Below are positions 1 through 10,915 of a stretch of DNA of 64,000 bases, in pieces (positions within the stretch are counted from its first letter, which is position 1; every line of letters begins with the position of its first letter). Source of the DNA: Strongylocentrotus purpuratus. Lineage: Eukaryota; Echinodermata; Echinoidea; Camarodonta; Strongylocentrotidae. The stretch covers positions 33,678,550 to 33,742,549 of the forward strand of contig NW_022145604.1 in assembly GCF_000002235.5 (NCBI RefSeq), in the 5' to 3' direction. The translations under genes and the position numbers were made by a program. Below the pieces are notes generated by a model, which was not told the DNA's origin, did no database searches, and worked only from the letters and a program-made list of their open reading frames with translations.

Positions 1-690
1 GCATACTTTGAAAGACGATGGACTAAAATGATTAAAAGTCATCATGTGATGGTCTCCACCTATAAATGTATTAAACATACAACTTAATCGTTTAACATGA
101 CAGTGACATTTCACAAAAACAGTCAGTTATTATCAGTTGCAATACTAATTACTATTTTTTCATTAAACATTCCTTCATAGTCATATATATATATATATAT
201 TGAGGTTTCCAGTTTCCACTTTACTTCCACACATAAAAGAAAGATAACAACAATAAAAGCATATGCTTGATAGTAAAAATTATGAACACAAAAATATTCA
301 TATTTACATTTACGTATACGTGTACATAAGCTGATAGGTGAGAAAATGAAAGAAAAGAAATAACTAGATTCAGATTGTAGGAGCTGACAGAGGCCAAAGA
401 CCTGTCAAGGGCTAGCTTCTATCGCTTGATTTAGAATATCATTCTAAAACATCGGAAGGAGAAAGAACGAAAGAAATAAACAAAGAAACAAACTAACAAA
501 ACAAGGATAATTAGGAATATTTACAAGTATGACCATTCACAGCATATCAATGCAATGCAATGCAATTTCAGTTATGCAGTTAAAAGTACCTTAATTTTCT
601 TCTAAATAAAGACAGATTTTATAGTTACCATATCTTCTTTAACAAAAATAACAAAAGCCTTTCTAAGTGCTACTATCTTTAGCCAATCAT
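1..690. repeat. Duplicated TRIM 3' flank, copy 1
   Basis: This non-coding stretch lies just downstream of the minus-strand TRIM-like gene, so it is its 3' UTR or 3' flank. It aligns collinearly with 14650-15240. Shared landmarks include AGACGATGGA, ATTAAACATTCCTTCATAG, GATAGGTGAGAAAAT, GACAGAGGCCAAA, ATCATTCTAAAACAT and AAGTGCTACTAT. Small indels and many substitutions separate the copies, so the duplication is not recent. A TA microsatellite sits at 183-200. I see no ORF of note in it. Confidence 0.8.
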
Positions 691-835
691 AGTAATTAAA
701 TTAAATATTCACTCATTATATTATGCACTATGTATTTCAAGAGAATTTGCTTTAATACAATTCATCACGTTGGAAGAAAATAATTCAATTTCCAATCATT
801 TCATAATTGTGTAGTCGTCTGATACTTGTCTGTTA

Positions 836-2083
836 TCATTCATGGACTGGTGTGATGGTTAGTTTGAATATATAGAGTCTATTAGGAGTACAGAAAGCAA
901 TCTCCCCTGATCGGAACTTGCTTAGATAGTACCAGTTATGGTTAGGCCTCTCAACCTTGTGATTAGAGATGAGAGTCTGGACGTGTTCCAGCTCGCTGGT
1001 GTACTCATCGATACTAACCAACCCATCAGCATGCTTGACCCAAGCGATCAGGATTGAATTATTTTGAGTCACAGCAGCGTGTGCCGATAGTCCCCGTTTA
1101 TCTACCTTGTATTTTTCGTTGCCACCTTTGTCCATTATTATTACTCTACCACCATATTTAATGATCAATACGTCATTATAACTATCGATCCGATGATGTC
1201 TATCCTCACCACATGGTATCTCCCTGATCGCCTTCCCACCTGCTGGTGAGAACACCAGGATCTTCTTGGCTTCCCTGTAGCCGACATAAATCAGATCATT
1301 ACTGTCTACAGTGAGACTAACAAACCCACCTTCATCTTTACTCAGAGTATCAAACCTCACATCCAGCTTCTCATCATCCTGTGTGTACAGCGCAACGACA
1401 TTCATGTTAGTGTTTAGGACATACTGACCATCAGACAGAAATCCTACACAAGAAATAGCGACATCCTCGAGGACGGTCTCCTGCAGCTGACCGTCAGCAG
1501 AGAAGATATCGATTCCTCCTGTGCTGTATGTCACTGCCATCCTTCCATCGGGTGTAGCAGCCATGCCATTCATGTGGCCTCTCTCTGAGAGTTCTACATC
1601 ACATTCCAACTCACATTTCATGAACCTGACCTCACCAATGTTCAACTGATCACATTGATTGTTAGGTGTGAATATCAGTTGCTCTGCCTGGTCAGCTTCA
1701 TCCGTAGGTAGCTTATACTCTGGATCATCCCTTTCTAGTTCATTCTCCAGTTCTTTACACAATAAATTACTAATATCACCTTCTAATGGGGCCTTCATAC
1801 TATAACCCGCTAACACACTCGCATTCTTAATACTCGTAATGAACCTCTCATCGACATCTTTCATCTCATCCAATCTTTTACAAAATGTCTTCTTCTGAGA
1901 GTCCAACTGCTTGTCTAATGCTGCTTTCCTCTTCTTCAATTTTTTGAGTGAATCTTGATAGCTCTTTTTGATATCCGCTTTTGTGCCGGCAATGTGATCA
2001 GTGACACTCTTCTTCTGATTCTTGATGCAGGTCACGTGATTCTTGATGGCTGCAATTTTGTTTTTCCTCGGGCTTGTAGAGCT
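836..2083 (-). CDS. TRIM-like protein, coiled coil plus C-terminal beta-propeller, 5'-incomplete
   Basis: The open frame runs on the minus strand from just after a TGA at 2084-2086 to a TGA stop at 836-838. Counting residues from the codon at 2035 (GTG, so not a normal start) gives 399 residues. Residues 1-75 are a charged Lys/Glu/Asp-rich coiled coil. Residues 85-135 are an acidic linker. Residues 150-392 form about six beta-propeller blades (near 154-185, 192-225, 238-272, 281-312, 317-355 and 366-392), with motifs such as TPDGRMAVT, GIDIFSADGQL, FLSDGQYVL, LTVDSNDLIYVGY and FRSGEIAFCTPNRLYIF. That is the architecture of TRIM2/3/56-like B-box proteins with an NHL-like C terminus, which in this family bind partners or RNA while an N-terminal RING acts as E3 ligase. 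No RING or intact B-box is visible here. No ATG suits a full-length start, and the expected upstream part lies in another frame (2035-2220). A pseudogene, or a gene with an assembly frameshift, is likely. Family is confident; function is not. Confidence 0.75.
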   Translation of the reverse strand, partial: SSTSPRKNKIAAIKNHVTCIKNQKKSVTDHIAGTKADIKKSYQDSLKKLKKRKAALDKQLDSQKKTFCKRLDEMKDVDERFITSIKNASVLAGYSMKAPLEGDISNLLCKELENELERDDPEYKLPTDEADQAEQLIFTPNNQCDQLNIGEVRFMKCELECDVELSERGHMNGMAATPDGRMAVTYSTGGIDIFSADGQLQETVLEDVAISCVGFLSDGQYVLNTNMNVVALYTQDDEKLDVRFDTLSKDEGGFVSLTVDSNDLIYVGYREAKKILVFSPAGGKAIREIPCGEDRHHRIDSYNDVLIIKYGGRVIIMDKGGNEKYKVDKRGLSAHAAVTQNNSILIAWVKHADGLVSIDEYTSELEHVQTLISNHKVERPNHNWYYLSKFRSGEIAFCTPNRLYIFKLTITPVHE

Positions 2084-2220
2084 TCAACTTTTTGTTTTCG
2101 ACGAAGCATTGTATTCCTCAGCATCTTGAACAGAATATATGCTTTGTGTTTTTGGCAGTAAACCCCTTTTTCCAGGACCACCCTTCCCTCTATGACACCT
2201 TCTAATCTCACAACTCTATG
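2035..2220 (-). pseudogene. Frameshifted 5' remnant of the TRIM-like gene (B-box end and coiled-coil start)
   Basis: A second minus-strand frame is open from just after a TAG at 2221-2223 down to a TGA at 2032-2034, overlapping the start of the main frame. It encodes VYCQKHKAYI, which resembles the distal Cys/His end of a B-box. Next come RRKQKVEALQARGKTK, and the sequence continues naturally into IAAIKNHVTCIKNQ of the main frame if one crosses frames at about 2055-2068. This supports a single-base indel in an A-rich run. The region before VYCQKH does not show the other zinc ligands of a B-box, so the N terminus is also degraded or deleted. Whether the indel is a real mutation or a sequencing error cannot be told from one sequence. 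Confidence 0.6.
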
Positions 2221-2235
2221 CTAAACACGACGCGG

Positions 2236-2358
2236 CTATTTCTTGGGATTCTTAGGGCATCTGTTGTGAATCCCAAGGAATGTGCAACACATTTCCTTAC
2301 CACACTTACAGCGGACGTATATAGCTCTTGAATTTGAGTCGCACATATCACATACTTG
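2236..2358 (-). pseudogene. Cys-rich terminal-exon-like ORF, possibly a piggyBac-transposase tail
   Basis: Minus-strand codons from 2358 to a TAG stop at 2236-2238 encode about 40 residues with the pattern QVCDMCDSNSRAIYVRCKCG followed by KEMCC, then a His and a late Cys. A CAG acceptor-like dinucleotide precedes it (AG at 2359-2360), so it could be a terminal exon. The spacing of Cys pairs resembles the short zinc-binding tail of piggyBac-family (PGBD) transposases. No transposase catalytic core was recognised nearby, and the polypyrimidine tract is weak. It may be a relic next to the TRIM-like gene rather than part of it. Identification is tentative. Confidence 0.3.
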
Positions 2359-2359
2359 C

Positions 2360-4215
2360 TGGCAATTGTTCACATTATTAATGATAGACTAAATAGGAAC
2401 ATTATTATTAGTATTACAGGGCACTGCAAATTGCGTGAAACTTTGTGTTCAAATGGCGACACTGTGATTCTTCTATCTCAAAACGCGCTGATATATGACA
2501 AAATGCAGAAGTCCCTCAACACAATGATAAATTTAGCCCGTTGACTAGTGAATATTCACATTCCTCATAGATATAATACAGATATCACCAGATCCATTTG
2601 ACGATGGTTGTATTAAGGTTGACTAAACATCTTCAGTTATCATAAACCACCTTTTATCATGTTAATGAGAAAATAAACCAGGCTAAAGTAATCGGGATAA
2701 GACTGGGGATTATTTTGTTAAAGTTTTTAGCCAAAAGACCTATCGGTAGTCATTCAGAAACAAAGTATTTTTGTCTTATATGGCTATGGCTATAATATGC
2801 TTAAGTCAGTTAATGTAATGAGATGAAAGGGTGAGTTTCCAGTCGGGTGTATTCTCCTTCCTGCCGTCGACCAACACATGCTATCTGCTGCAGATCAAGA
2901 ACAAGTGAGGAGGCAGTCTGAAGAGGAATGAAGATTTTCTCGTTTCTTCTGATCCGTTCTCCTCACAAAATAAGGTAGATGGTCCTGTCAGAATTAAAAA
3001 TGAATTACAAGTGACAATGACATAGGGTTTCCTGGCCTATTCCACTGCTTTTTCTGTCCATTTAATACAAACAAATTGATTAAATTTAGCGCAAGCAACA
3101 TTTACAGCGGAGACTGTCATTCAAAAATGCACTTTACTCATTGAATTAAGAGTATCGGTGGAGGGATTTTGTACTTTTATCATTGCTCATGGTGTGCTAA
3201 TGGAGGATGTTATTCGAGGTCGAAAATGTCTCCCATTAATTTACTGGGTTTATGAAAAAGTATCCACTGTTGAGCTTATCCACAGTCTATATATAAGTTT
3301 TCCACGCCAAATTTCGCTACTTGCCAAACAATTTCAAGTTGTCTGCATTCAGTTTTAGCACAATTCATCCCTGCCTATAATTGACAAATCATTCAACGGT
3401 GTTCTTAACCAATATAATCTCGAAAGATTTTTACCAAAATAGATCAACGGTATACCAACTATGTACATAAAAATTGAAAAAAATGTCTTGCTTATTACTT
3501 TGGAAATTATATTAATTTTATGAAATCCCTCATCTTGATTACTCCAAAAGTTTCCTGTTCCCGTTACCTGAATGTGGAGCATTTTGAAGTTTGAAATTTG
3601 AACTTTATTTGTTACACATTTACATCAAAAATGTTTTTTTTACAAGCGAATGCGATTTAAAATCAAGCATAATGTACGGAAAATAGGTACGAAGTTTTTA
3701 AATATATAGATATGACAGGCAAGGTATACAATGGAATGTGGGGAGCCTAAATGAAAAACATAGCTTGTACGTGAATAGGCTCACATACTGAGTAACATAA
3801 TAAGTAGGTCTGAATTAAAAAGGTATCATAGGAGGCCAAACGGAGTAGAATATGAGGCGTACAAGGAGAATAAGTTTGAGAAAAAATAGAATAATGAGTA
3901 AAGAAAATAATATAATGATAAGTAGGAGAAGGTGAAGAAGTAAAGGAAGGAGAATAAGATGAAAAAGAAGAAGAAGAAGAAGCAAATTAATGAAATCAAA
4001 GGCATGGCAAAATAACAAAAACAAGGTCTGTATAACCACCTGTAAGATCTTTAAAACAAAAAAATGGAGGGGCTTTCAATTAGATCACAATTCAGGCTAT
4101 TCCAGAATCTGGATTCAGTAAAAGAAATCATTTTGTTTGGAAAAAAGGTGATTTTGATAAGCTATGGAAGGCCTACGCATTGATTGTTATTAGTGTATAA
4201 TTGTCTTAACCCTGT
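2360..4215. other. Gene-free AT-rich stretch
   Basis: Only short random ORFs are present and none resembles a known family. A purine-rich run at about 3870-3985, ending in GAAGAAGAAGAAGAAG, is simple sequence; it gives an artificial Leu/Ile-rich reading on the opposite strand. Nothing else was recognised. Confidence 0.6.
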
Positions 4216-4385
4216 CAGGACAGTTACTCCCTGGAAAATCATCCCCCAAAAATTACCCCCAGAGGACACTTACCCATCGGAAAATACCACCCCGGAGAAT
4301 TACCCCCGAGAACAATAAATCCCCCCCCCCCCTAAGGACAATTACCCCTGAAAAATTACACCCGGGAGAATTATCTCTTGTAATA
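4216..4385. repeat. Degenerate C-rich minisatellite
   Basis: Repeated short units alternate an A-rich half (GAAAAT or GGACAATT) with a CCCCC block. About eight units of 15-22 bp can be followed, interrupted by a run of about 13 C near 4321. The units diverge too much to be assigned a fixed length. Confidence 0.6.
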
Positions 4386-4670
4386 TACATTACCTTTGTA
4401 GCATGGTATTAATTACGATGTCCATGAATAAAGGCCGAGCAAAATTCTCTTTGTTTATAACCATGCAGATCTTCTGAAAATTGAAGAGAGATATGATCAT
4501 GATACATATAACAAATATAACAAGTTTTTTGAATGTGTATACAATTTTAATAGAAATGTTGACATTAAAACAAAATGTAATTAATGTCCTCACTTATTCC
4601 CGATCTGAAAGGTAAATAGAGATTAACTATGACCATGATGATCATCTTGCAAACGCAGAAAACATTTAGG

Positions 4671-4787
4671 CGTATTTGACGTACTCGGTGGCGTAGCTTT
4701 GTTGTGGATGGGGTGAGGGGGGGGGGGACATGTGCTCCCCCTCACCCCATCCACAACAAAGCTACGCCACCGAGTACGTCAAATACG
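4671..4787. repeat. Fold-back inverted repeat, ~50-bp arms
   Basis: The left arm (about 4671-4721) and right arm (about 4737-4787) are near-perfect reverse complements: CGTATTTGACGTACTCGG reads back as CCGAGTACGTCAAATACG. A G-tract and ACATGTGC lie at the centre. The arm contains GGTGGCGTAGC, a common terminal motif of invertebrate DNA transposons. As RNA or single-stranded DNA it would form a long hairpin. The 4631-4700 side is repeated at 6282-6352. Confidence 0.85.
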
Positions 4788-5470
4788 TCTGAATGCTTTT
4801 CAGGGAACCTTTTCTCTCTGATGTTCTTCTAAATTGCGAACAAAGTGTGAGGGTGGGAAAGATAAAGAAAAAGGAAAATAACGTGAGATAGTATAGATAG
4901 ATATTTTGCTAAAAATGCTCTTAAAATTATAATATTATAAGAAATCACCTCTTACAAAAAATTATGAAAAAGAAAATTCAGTTTGATATTTAGTATTAAA
5001 TATGTAAACAGAGACTGAATATTAATGTTTAGTGTTCGTAAATATATAAGTTATAGTTGCTTTAATCTCATTATCTTTGGAATAGTTATTCATATTCTTT
5101 TAACAAGTTTAAACATCAGTACTCATTACAGCTTCCTGGATAAAGGTGGGATCAAAGATACCAAATTGCTCTTCTTCTTTAGTTTTGTTTTAGTTTAAAA
5201 AAAGATCAGTATGATTTTTTTATAGATTAAATAACAAAAAAAGAAATCATAACAAAGAGCCTCCAAAAACTGCTTACTAGTGTATGGGTAACCTTGATTC
5301 TCTATTCATAGTCTTTTAGATAATTGTATAGTGGAAATGAATATTATCACTTAAAGAGGAGGTTGAGTCCTGGGGAGAGATGAAAAATAATGTGTGAGAG
5401 CTATCATTGCTATTTTGCAAGTTTGGAAGAACATCAGAGAGAAAAGGTTCCCTAAAAAGCATGGCTCTTC
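4788..5470. repeat. Inverted pair of AGGGAACCTTTTCTCTC segments
   Basis: Sequence at about 4790-4840 (GGGAACCTTTTCTCTCTGA, then TGTTCTTC) recurs as reverse complement at about 5416-5466. The two arms are about 580 bp apart, and AT-rich DNA without a gene lies between them. Together with the adjacent fold-back this looks like the remains of a non-autonomous element with inverted ends. The family is not recognised. Confidence 0.55.
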
Positions 5471-6281
5471 AATGCCTTCATATTCTAAATATGAGAAGTA
5501 ACAGCTTGACAAAATGAGACCACTCTGTGACAAATTTGAGGTCCTTAGATGAGTGAATTCAGTTTTATCTTATTTAACAGACTAAGATGAAGAAAACAAA
5601 TTATGTTAGTTTCAAGCTCTTTGCTTTTACACGCCCTCAAAATTCATACTTAACGCACAATTGATGATAACTTCTGGCTCGATAAAGTAACTGCCATAAA
5701 ACAGTGTCTCTTGATATCATCAAATAAATATGATAGTTATAAGTTCGGGGCTTGCCTATAAGTGGGTTATTGTGCAAGCTGTTGTGTCGATATTGCATTG
5801 TTTGGTTTGCCTGTAGATATATAGCTGGGAAAATAGCGCTGGGTATTGTGTTATGTTGTATTGATAGCAGATGCTTCAAGGTTGAAACAACAGATATTAG
5901 ATATACACTGATACCAACATACACAATTCTCAAAGCGTATGACATATTCTAAATCAATGCAGTATATATACGAAAATGTGTGGAGCTCTATACAAAACAT
6001 ATATTCGACCATTGCATACATTGTAGATTTAGAGATATGCTGGGAACTCCTGGATGAGTATTTTTGTCAGTAGTTTAAAAGAACAGACTGAGTATATTAT
6101 GTGGTTGACATAAAGTTCATATCCCATTTATTCACTTAGGCAAGGCACAATAGGGCCTACCCAATCAGTACTCGTATAAATAGTTGACAAGTTATTATCT
6201 GTACACTGTTAATAACAGTTAGATTTTTAGCTCCCTGGTATTGTGCATAAATAAAGGCAAGATAAAACTCTTAAATAGGGT
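5471..6281. other. Gene-free AT-rich stretch
   Basis: I see no coding family, tRNA-like module or tandem repeat here. The overlapping opposite-strand ORFs near 5637-5952 are low-complexity chance frames. Confidence 0.5.
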
Positions 6282-6352
6282 TTCATATGACCATGATGAT
6301 CCTTTTACAAACGCAGAAAACATTTAGGCGTATTTGACGTGCTCAGTGGCGT
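6282..6352. repeat. Second copy of the 4631-4700 segment
   Basis: ATGACCATGATGATC, AAACGCAGAAAACATTTAGG and CGTATTTGACGT match the left side of the fold-back at 4631-4700 in the same orientation. Similarity stops just after GTGGCGT, where the candidate element at 6344 begins. Confidence 0.7.
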
Positions 6353-8208
6353 CCCCGACTGTTCTTCTTCATTAATTTGTGAAATAGGATCAGTATGATA
6401 GGCATTAAGATAAGTAGAGCATTTCCATCAGAAATATTTCTTTTTTTGAGAATAAATAACAAAAATTAATCATAACTAATTATTCGCAAAACTGCTTACT
6501 TGCTTGCAGCATGCTTGCGTACCGGTAGCTTGCAGGGGCGCAAACTTAAACTCCTGCAAGCATGCAGGCAAACAGAATAGCTAGCAGGTACACAATCTGA
6601 AGCTCTTACAAGTTTGCCGCAAACTTTATACAGGCACGGGGATATGGCCTGCAAGCTTACAGAGCTTGCAGGGTGCAATTTCAAGCTCTAGTTAGCTTGC
6701 AGGCCAAAAGTCTGGCCAACCTTTTACACAACCATATACACATAATACAAATAAATCAAATGAGTGACACAAATTGCCCACTGTTCAGTTGTTACATTAC
6801 ACAGTTTTTTATATTAAAAATGTAAGAACTTTTATACAAATGTCTTAAATTATTACAACAAAATAAATGTTGCAAATATTTAACAAATGTTTTCAAACTG
6901 TTTTTCGAGTATTTCCATAATCTCATCTGCACAGTACAGTTTACTTTTGTGTGTACCATATGCTATGGACTTAACCCCATCTATGACCAAATTATTGTCA
7001 CTGTAAACATACATCACAAAAGTTCATACATGATTGCACAATTTCATTGGTTGATATTTTTCCCAAACCTTTGAGTCTTTGCTAATGAGGTATAAATTAA
7101 GGGATCATTTAATGGTCATAAGTATACACATATAATTATAATAATAATACAGATCTTTTTATAACGCATTATACCTTCGGAAAAGGCTCTCAACATGCTT
7201 TAATGAGAGCAAAAAGGTGAAACAAAAGAATGAAATGCAGGAAAATTATAAAGAAGCTTGCGAATTTGCATTAGCTTGCACTATTCTCTTTTCTGATGGC
7301 TGAAAAGCTGCCTAATTGCAAGTTTTTAACCCTGGAAGCTTGTCACAAGGTTGCCAGTTACACAGCTTCTTAAAAATGTCTTAAATTATTGCAAAAAATG
7401 AAATGTTGCAAATATTAAACAAATATTTTCAAACTGTTGTTTAAGTATATGCATAATCTCATTTGCATAGTACAGTTTATTTTGGGTATGTCATATGCTA
7501 TGGACTAAACCCCATCTATGACCAAATTATTGCCACTGTAAACATACATCACAAAAGTTTATGCACACTTTTATTGGTCAATAACTATCTCAAAACCTAT
7601 GATTCTTTGCTAATGAGGTCTAAAACAGGGAATCATTTTTTGGTCATATACACACACATAATAATAATAATACAGATCTTATTTAGTGAATTATACCTTT
7701 GAAAAAGGCCCTCAACATGCTTTAATAGGAAAAACGTGCTGAAACATAGGAAAAAGCTGCAGGAAATATATGAAATGCAGCCCAAGATGAATTTTTTTCT
7801 AAACCACGCAAGCTTGCCTCCAGGTTGTCAGTCACGAGCTTGAATTGTTATGACCTGCAAATATATTTTCTCTATCCTGATTGGCTGACAGATAATCTCA
7901 TTTACATTTTTAGGACAGTGCAAGCAAGTAACAAGCTTGAAAGAAGCTCGCAGCAGGCTTCCACTGCAAGTTTGTGGCAAGCTTGCACCAATTTCCATAA
8001 GGGTATGACCCTTGGCAGCCGCAAAACATATCTAGGGGTGTCGCAAGAAGAAATTTGATTATACAACAAAATGGTGATGGAATAAAATCAATTTCTTACC
8101 CTTAAAATGTGCCGTGACAACAACAAAATGGTTGAAAAACACTGATCTAGTAGGCTAAAGCCTAGTGCTACCCCTTCCAGTGACCATTAAGCCAACGCTA
8201 CGCCACTT
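6344..8208. mobile_element. Candidate non-autonomous hAT-like element
   Basis: The left end reads CAGTGGCGT and the right end ACGCCACTT, i.e. near-inverted termini. The flanks are GACGTGCT (6336-6343) and GACGTGCA (8209-8216), a 7-of-8 match in the position expected for an 8-bp target duplication. CAG-starting termini with 8-bp duplications are typical of hAT transposons. The interior has no transposase. It holds many AAGCTTGC/GCAAGCTT motifs and an internal duplication. The call is weakened because the left flank up to GTGGCGT also occurs at 4631-4700. Confidence 0.35.
6836..7730. repeat. Direct duplication, two ~360-bp copies
   Basis: Copies at about 6840-7210 and 7376-7725 share TGTCTTAAATTATT, CATATGCTATGGACT, CCCCATCTATGACC, AAACATACATCACAAAAGTT and CTCAACATGCTTTAAT. 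The offset drifts from about 536 to 522 bp because of indels. The copies are clearly diverged. No coding potential is shared. Confidence 0.8.
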
Positions 8209-8625
8209 GACGTGCATGTACTAGCAGCAGAATAGCAATTTATAACGTTAGCTCGTAGTGGCAAAATTGTTAGAAATTTGATATCACATAGAAATTGATA
8301 TTTATTGAATAAAACTCTAACACAAGGGTATTATTCCAGACTTAAAAATTCCCTCAAGCTTACCCGAATCACTCGTCCATAGTACGTCTGAAAATGAGAA
8401 AACGATGTTTGGTTGATGGGTAGAACTGACGACAATGAGCTGTCCTAACAAAGGTTCCCCTTATATAGATATTATGTTTAGTAATTTTTTTGTGATCGCC
8501 CTATATTACGCCCACTGCTTACCTAATGAACCAATCACATGAAGCCATATGTCTGTTTCTCATAAGTGTGATGATTCAGTCCGTCATAGTCAGCCCGCAG
8601 CCGCAGCGTCCGCCAATTCGCACGT
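8209..8625. other. Gene-free stretch
   Basis: No repeat or gene was recognised between the candidate hAT-like element and the inverted repeat that begins near 8630. Confidence 0.4.
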
Positions 8626-8629
8626 ATTA

Positions 8630-9490
8630 GGGAGTTTTCGCAAGCTCATCGCGGACGGAGAATCTGCTGTTCGTGTGCAAAATCGAGAAGCTAATATAAC
8701 AGCGGGGTGACCCAGAACGGGTTTTGGCCAAATCTACGGGCGTTCTTAATGACGCCCCAAGTGAATCAAGTGCCTCGATACAAATTATTTCATTCACCTG
8801 GTAAGAATAATAGCATTTCAATAGACAGGATCCAATCTGCATAAATTAGTTGTTGCCACATTTGCATTCTGACTATTGAATACTATTATTCTTATTAGGT
8901 GTATGAAATAATTTGTATTCAGGAACTTCACAAAGACTTATGTATTAAATTTGATCACATCACGGAAATGGCCTAGTCCCTGCCACGCAATACAATACAG
9001 ACGAAACTACACGACTAGCACGAATATCCATATTCATGTTGTTATAGCTGAGAAACAGTAATCGAAAGAAAAAACTCACCGAAGAGCCGTTCGCGTTGAA
9101 ATTCGTCATCCTTCGTTATAAAACGAAGAAATTTCCATACCATCTTTGATACAAGCTCGCTGATTGGCTGTTTATTCAGTTGGGGCGTCATTGATTTGGC
9201 CAAAAACCGTTCTCGCTTTCAGTACCTCAGCAGTCACCCCGCTGTTACTGTAGTACTAGTAGCTTCCTGATTTTGCACACGAACCGCAGATTCCCCGTCT
9301 GCGTTGACCTTGCGAAAACTCCCTTGTTTGTCAAACCTGGCAACAACTAATGTTTGCAGTTTTTATTCTGTCTATTGAAATACTATTATTCTTATCAGGT
9401 AAATGAAATAGTTTGTATCGAGGCACTTCACTGAGACGTATGCATTAAATGTGGTTACATTACGAAAATCGCCTATTGGCACTGAATTGC
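8630..9490. repeat. Composite inverted repeat with a partial third copy
   Basis: The segment 8630-8850 is the reverse complement of 9181-9440. Matching blocks include GGGAGTTTTCGCAAG with CTTGCGAAAACTCCC, TTTTGCACACGAAC, GTCACCCCGCTGTTA and GGCAACAACTAAT. A third, direct-oriented partial copy of the right arm lies at about 8860-8960, recognised by AATACTATTATTCTTAT, then GGTGTATGAAATAATTTGTA. The arrangement looks like nested or rearranged non-autonomous elements. No transposase frame is present. Confidence 0.7.
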
Positions 9491-9950
9491 AATACCTACG
9501 TACTATCTAATGAGGGCGGTCTGTGTGCGACGGCCGTAACCCTACTTGCAAGTTGTATGCGTGATATCTACAGTCTAGAATACGAAGTGCGAGAATACAT
9601 CCCGAATTTACATTCTCCTAATTCCGCGGAGAAAGGGAAATATATCACCATGAAACTTCAGACATAGTCGGATTTAACTTTATAATACCCAACCTAGTAC
9701 ATAAAGATAAATTAAAAGGCTTATTACTGCTAAAAAGGTTTTAAATAATTCACTGCATTTTACCCCGGCCCCCCCCCCCAAAAAAAAACAAAAAACACAA
9801 CCTCTGTACGGCCATGCATTATGGCTCAGTGCAATGGGACACGGAAGATTTTTGTTGGGGACCGGGGGACATTCAATGAAGTACTGATTATTTATTGCAT
9901 TTTCTTTGTTTTTTTATTTGTGGGAACTGCCCCCTACCCTAGCCAACACG
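9491..9950. other. Gene-free stretch with poly-C/poly-A junction
   Basis: Only short chance ORFs are seen. A run CCCCGGCCCCCCCCCC followed by A-rich sequence lies at about 9763-9800. Confidence 0.45.
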
Positions 9951-9954
9951 CTGC

Positions 9955-10030
9955 GTACAGTCATGGTTCAGTGGCAAAGCAATGTCCTCGTAACTGTGAG
10001 GCCCCAGGATCAAAACCGTGTCGATGTGCT
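9955..10030 (+). repeat. tRNA-derived SINE head (tRNA-Gly-like box A)
   Basis: TGGTTCAGTGG (9964-9974) resembles the Pol III A box of tRNA-Gly. GATCAAAAC (10008-10016) fits the B-box consensus GWTCRANNC. Between them CCTC and GAGG can pair as a four-base anticodon-type stem. Acceptor pairing is absent, so this is a tRNA-derived SINE or tRNA relic, not a working tRNA. A related module lies at 11975-12045. Confidence 0.5.
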
Positions 10031-10915
10031 ATATTAGTGTCCTTTTGTGGGGCATTAATCATCATTACTGTCATTTATGACTTAAGGGCGTAGGTCCCCT
10101 AGTTGATAAGCATATTAGCATACACAGTCTGTACAACAGACTATTCCCATAACAGTATACTAGTTACACTACACCCATGTACCCTACCATTAAACTGCAC
10201 GTGTAATGCATCATACAAAGTTACTGTGCGTACGTAACTTTCATAACAAATGCTATACATCAGATTATCTGAAAACTACGAACTGTATAAAACCAACACC
10301 CAAGTCAAACTGACGGCTAATTATGAATTATCTACATTGTTTGTTCAAATTATACTCACAACGTTGGGCTTGTCTGGAATACTAAATTATCGATTGCATA
10401 TCAGAAAGATGACTTTCCCAAATAAAGAATAATGTGCTGCTCAATTGCTACGCCCCCACTCGGCAGACCAAAATCCAACCCCAAAACCATCTCTTCTGAC
10501 GTCATACCTCGATCGTCGACTGAAATAAAAACTGTCCTGTCAAAACAGAGATTAGTATCTTACAGGAGGGATTCCGTAGGCTTTTCCCAAATCTCGTGAC
10601 GTCTCGCAAGAATCTCGCAATGGATTTGGGTTAATAAGGCCATAACGTGAAACTATATAGTTTCGCCCGGAACAACTTATTCGCGCAGGTTGTGTCTCGG
10701 GCGGGCGCTGCATTCTGAATATTTTTTCTTACTAATGATCTGGTCATGTGATCGAAAAATTCAATTGATATAGGGTGGGTCCACTTATTTTGAAGGGGGA
10801 GGGACACAATGTGGGGATGTTGGTCGGGGGGAGGGACGAAGTCTCTTGAGTAAATAAATCCATGTTTGATATTTTCTATTTCGACTAATGCATACAGGCG
10901 CGCCGGAAGCAGTTT
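10031..10915. other. Gene-free stretch
   Basis: No gene family recognised. The 108-residue minus-strand frame at 10631-10957 is Pro-rich because it reads through a poly-G tract. Confidence 0.45.

Noticed and set aside
2033-2035. Start codon for the TRIM-like ORF at 2035
   Set aside because: The codon is GTG and the coiled coil continues upstream in a shifted frame, so this is not a credible start.
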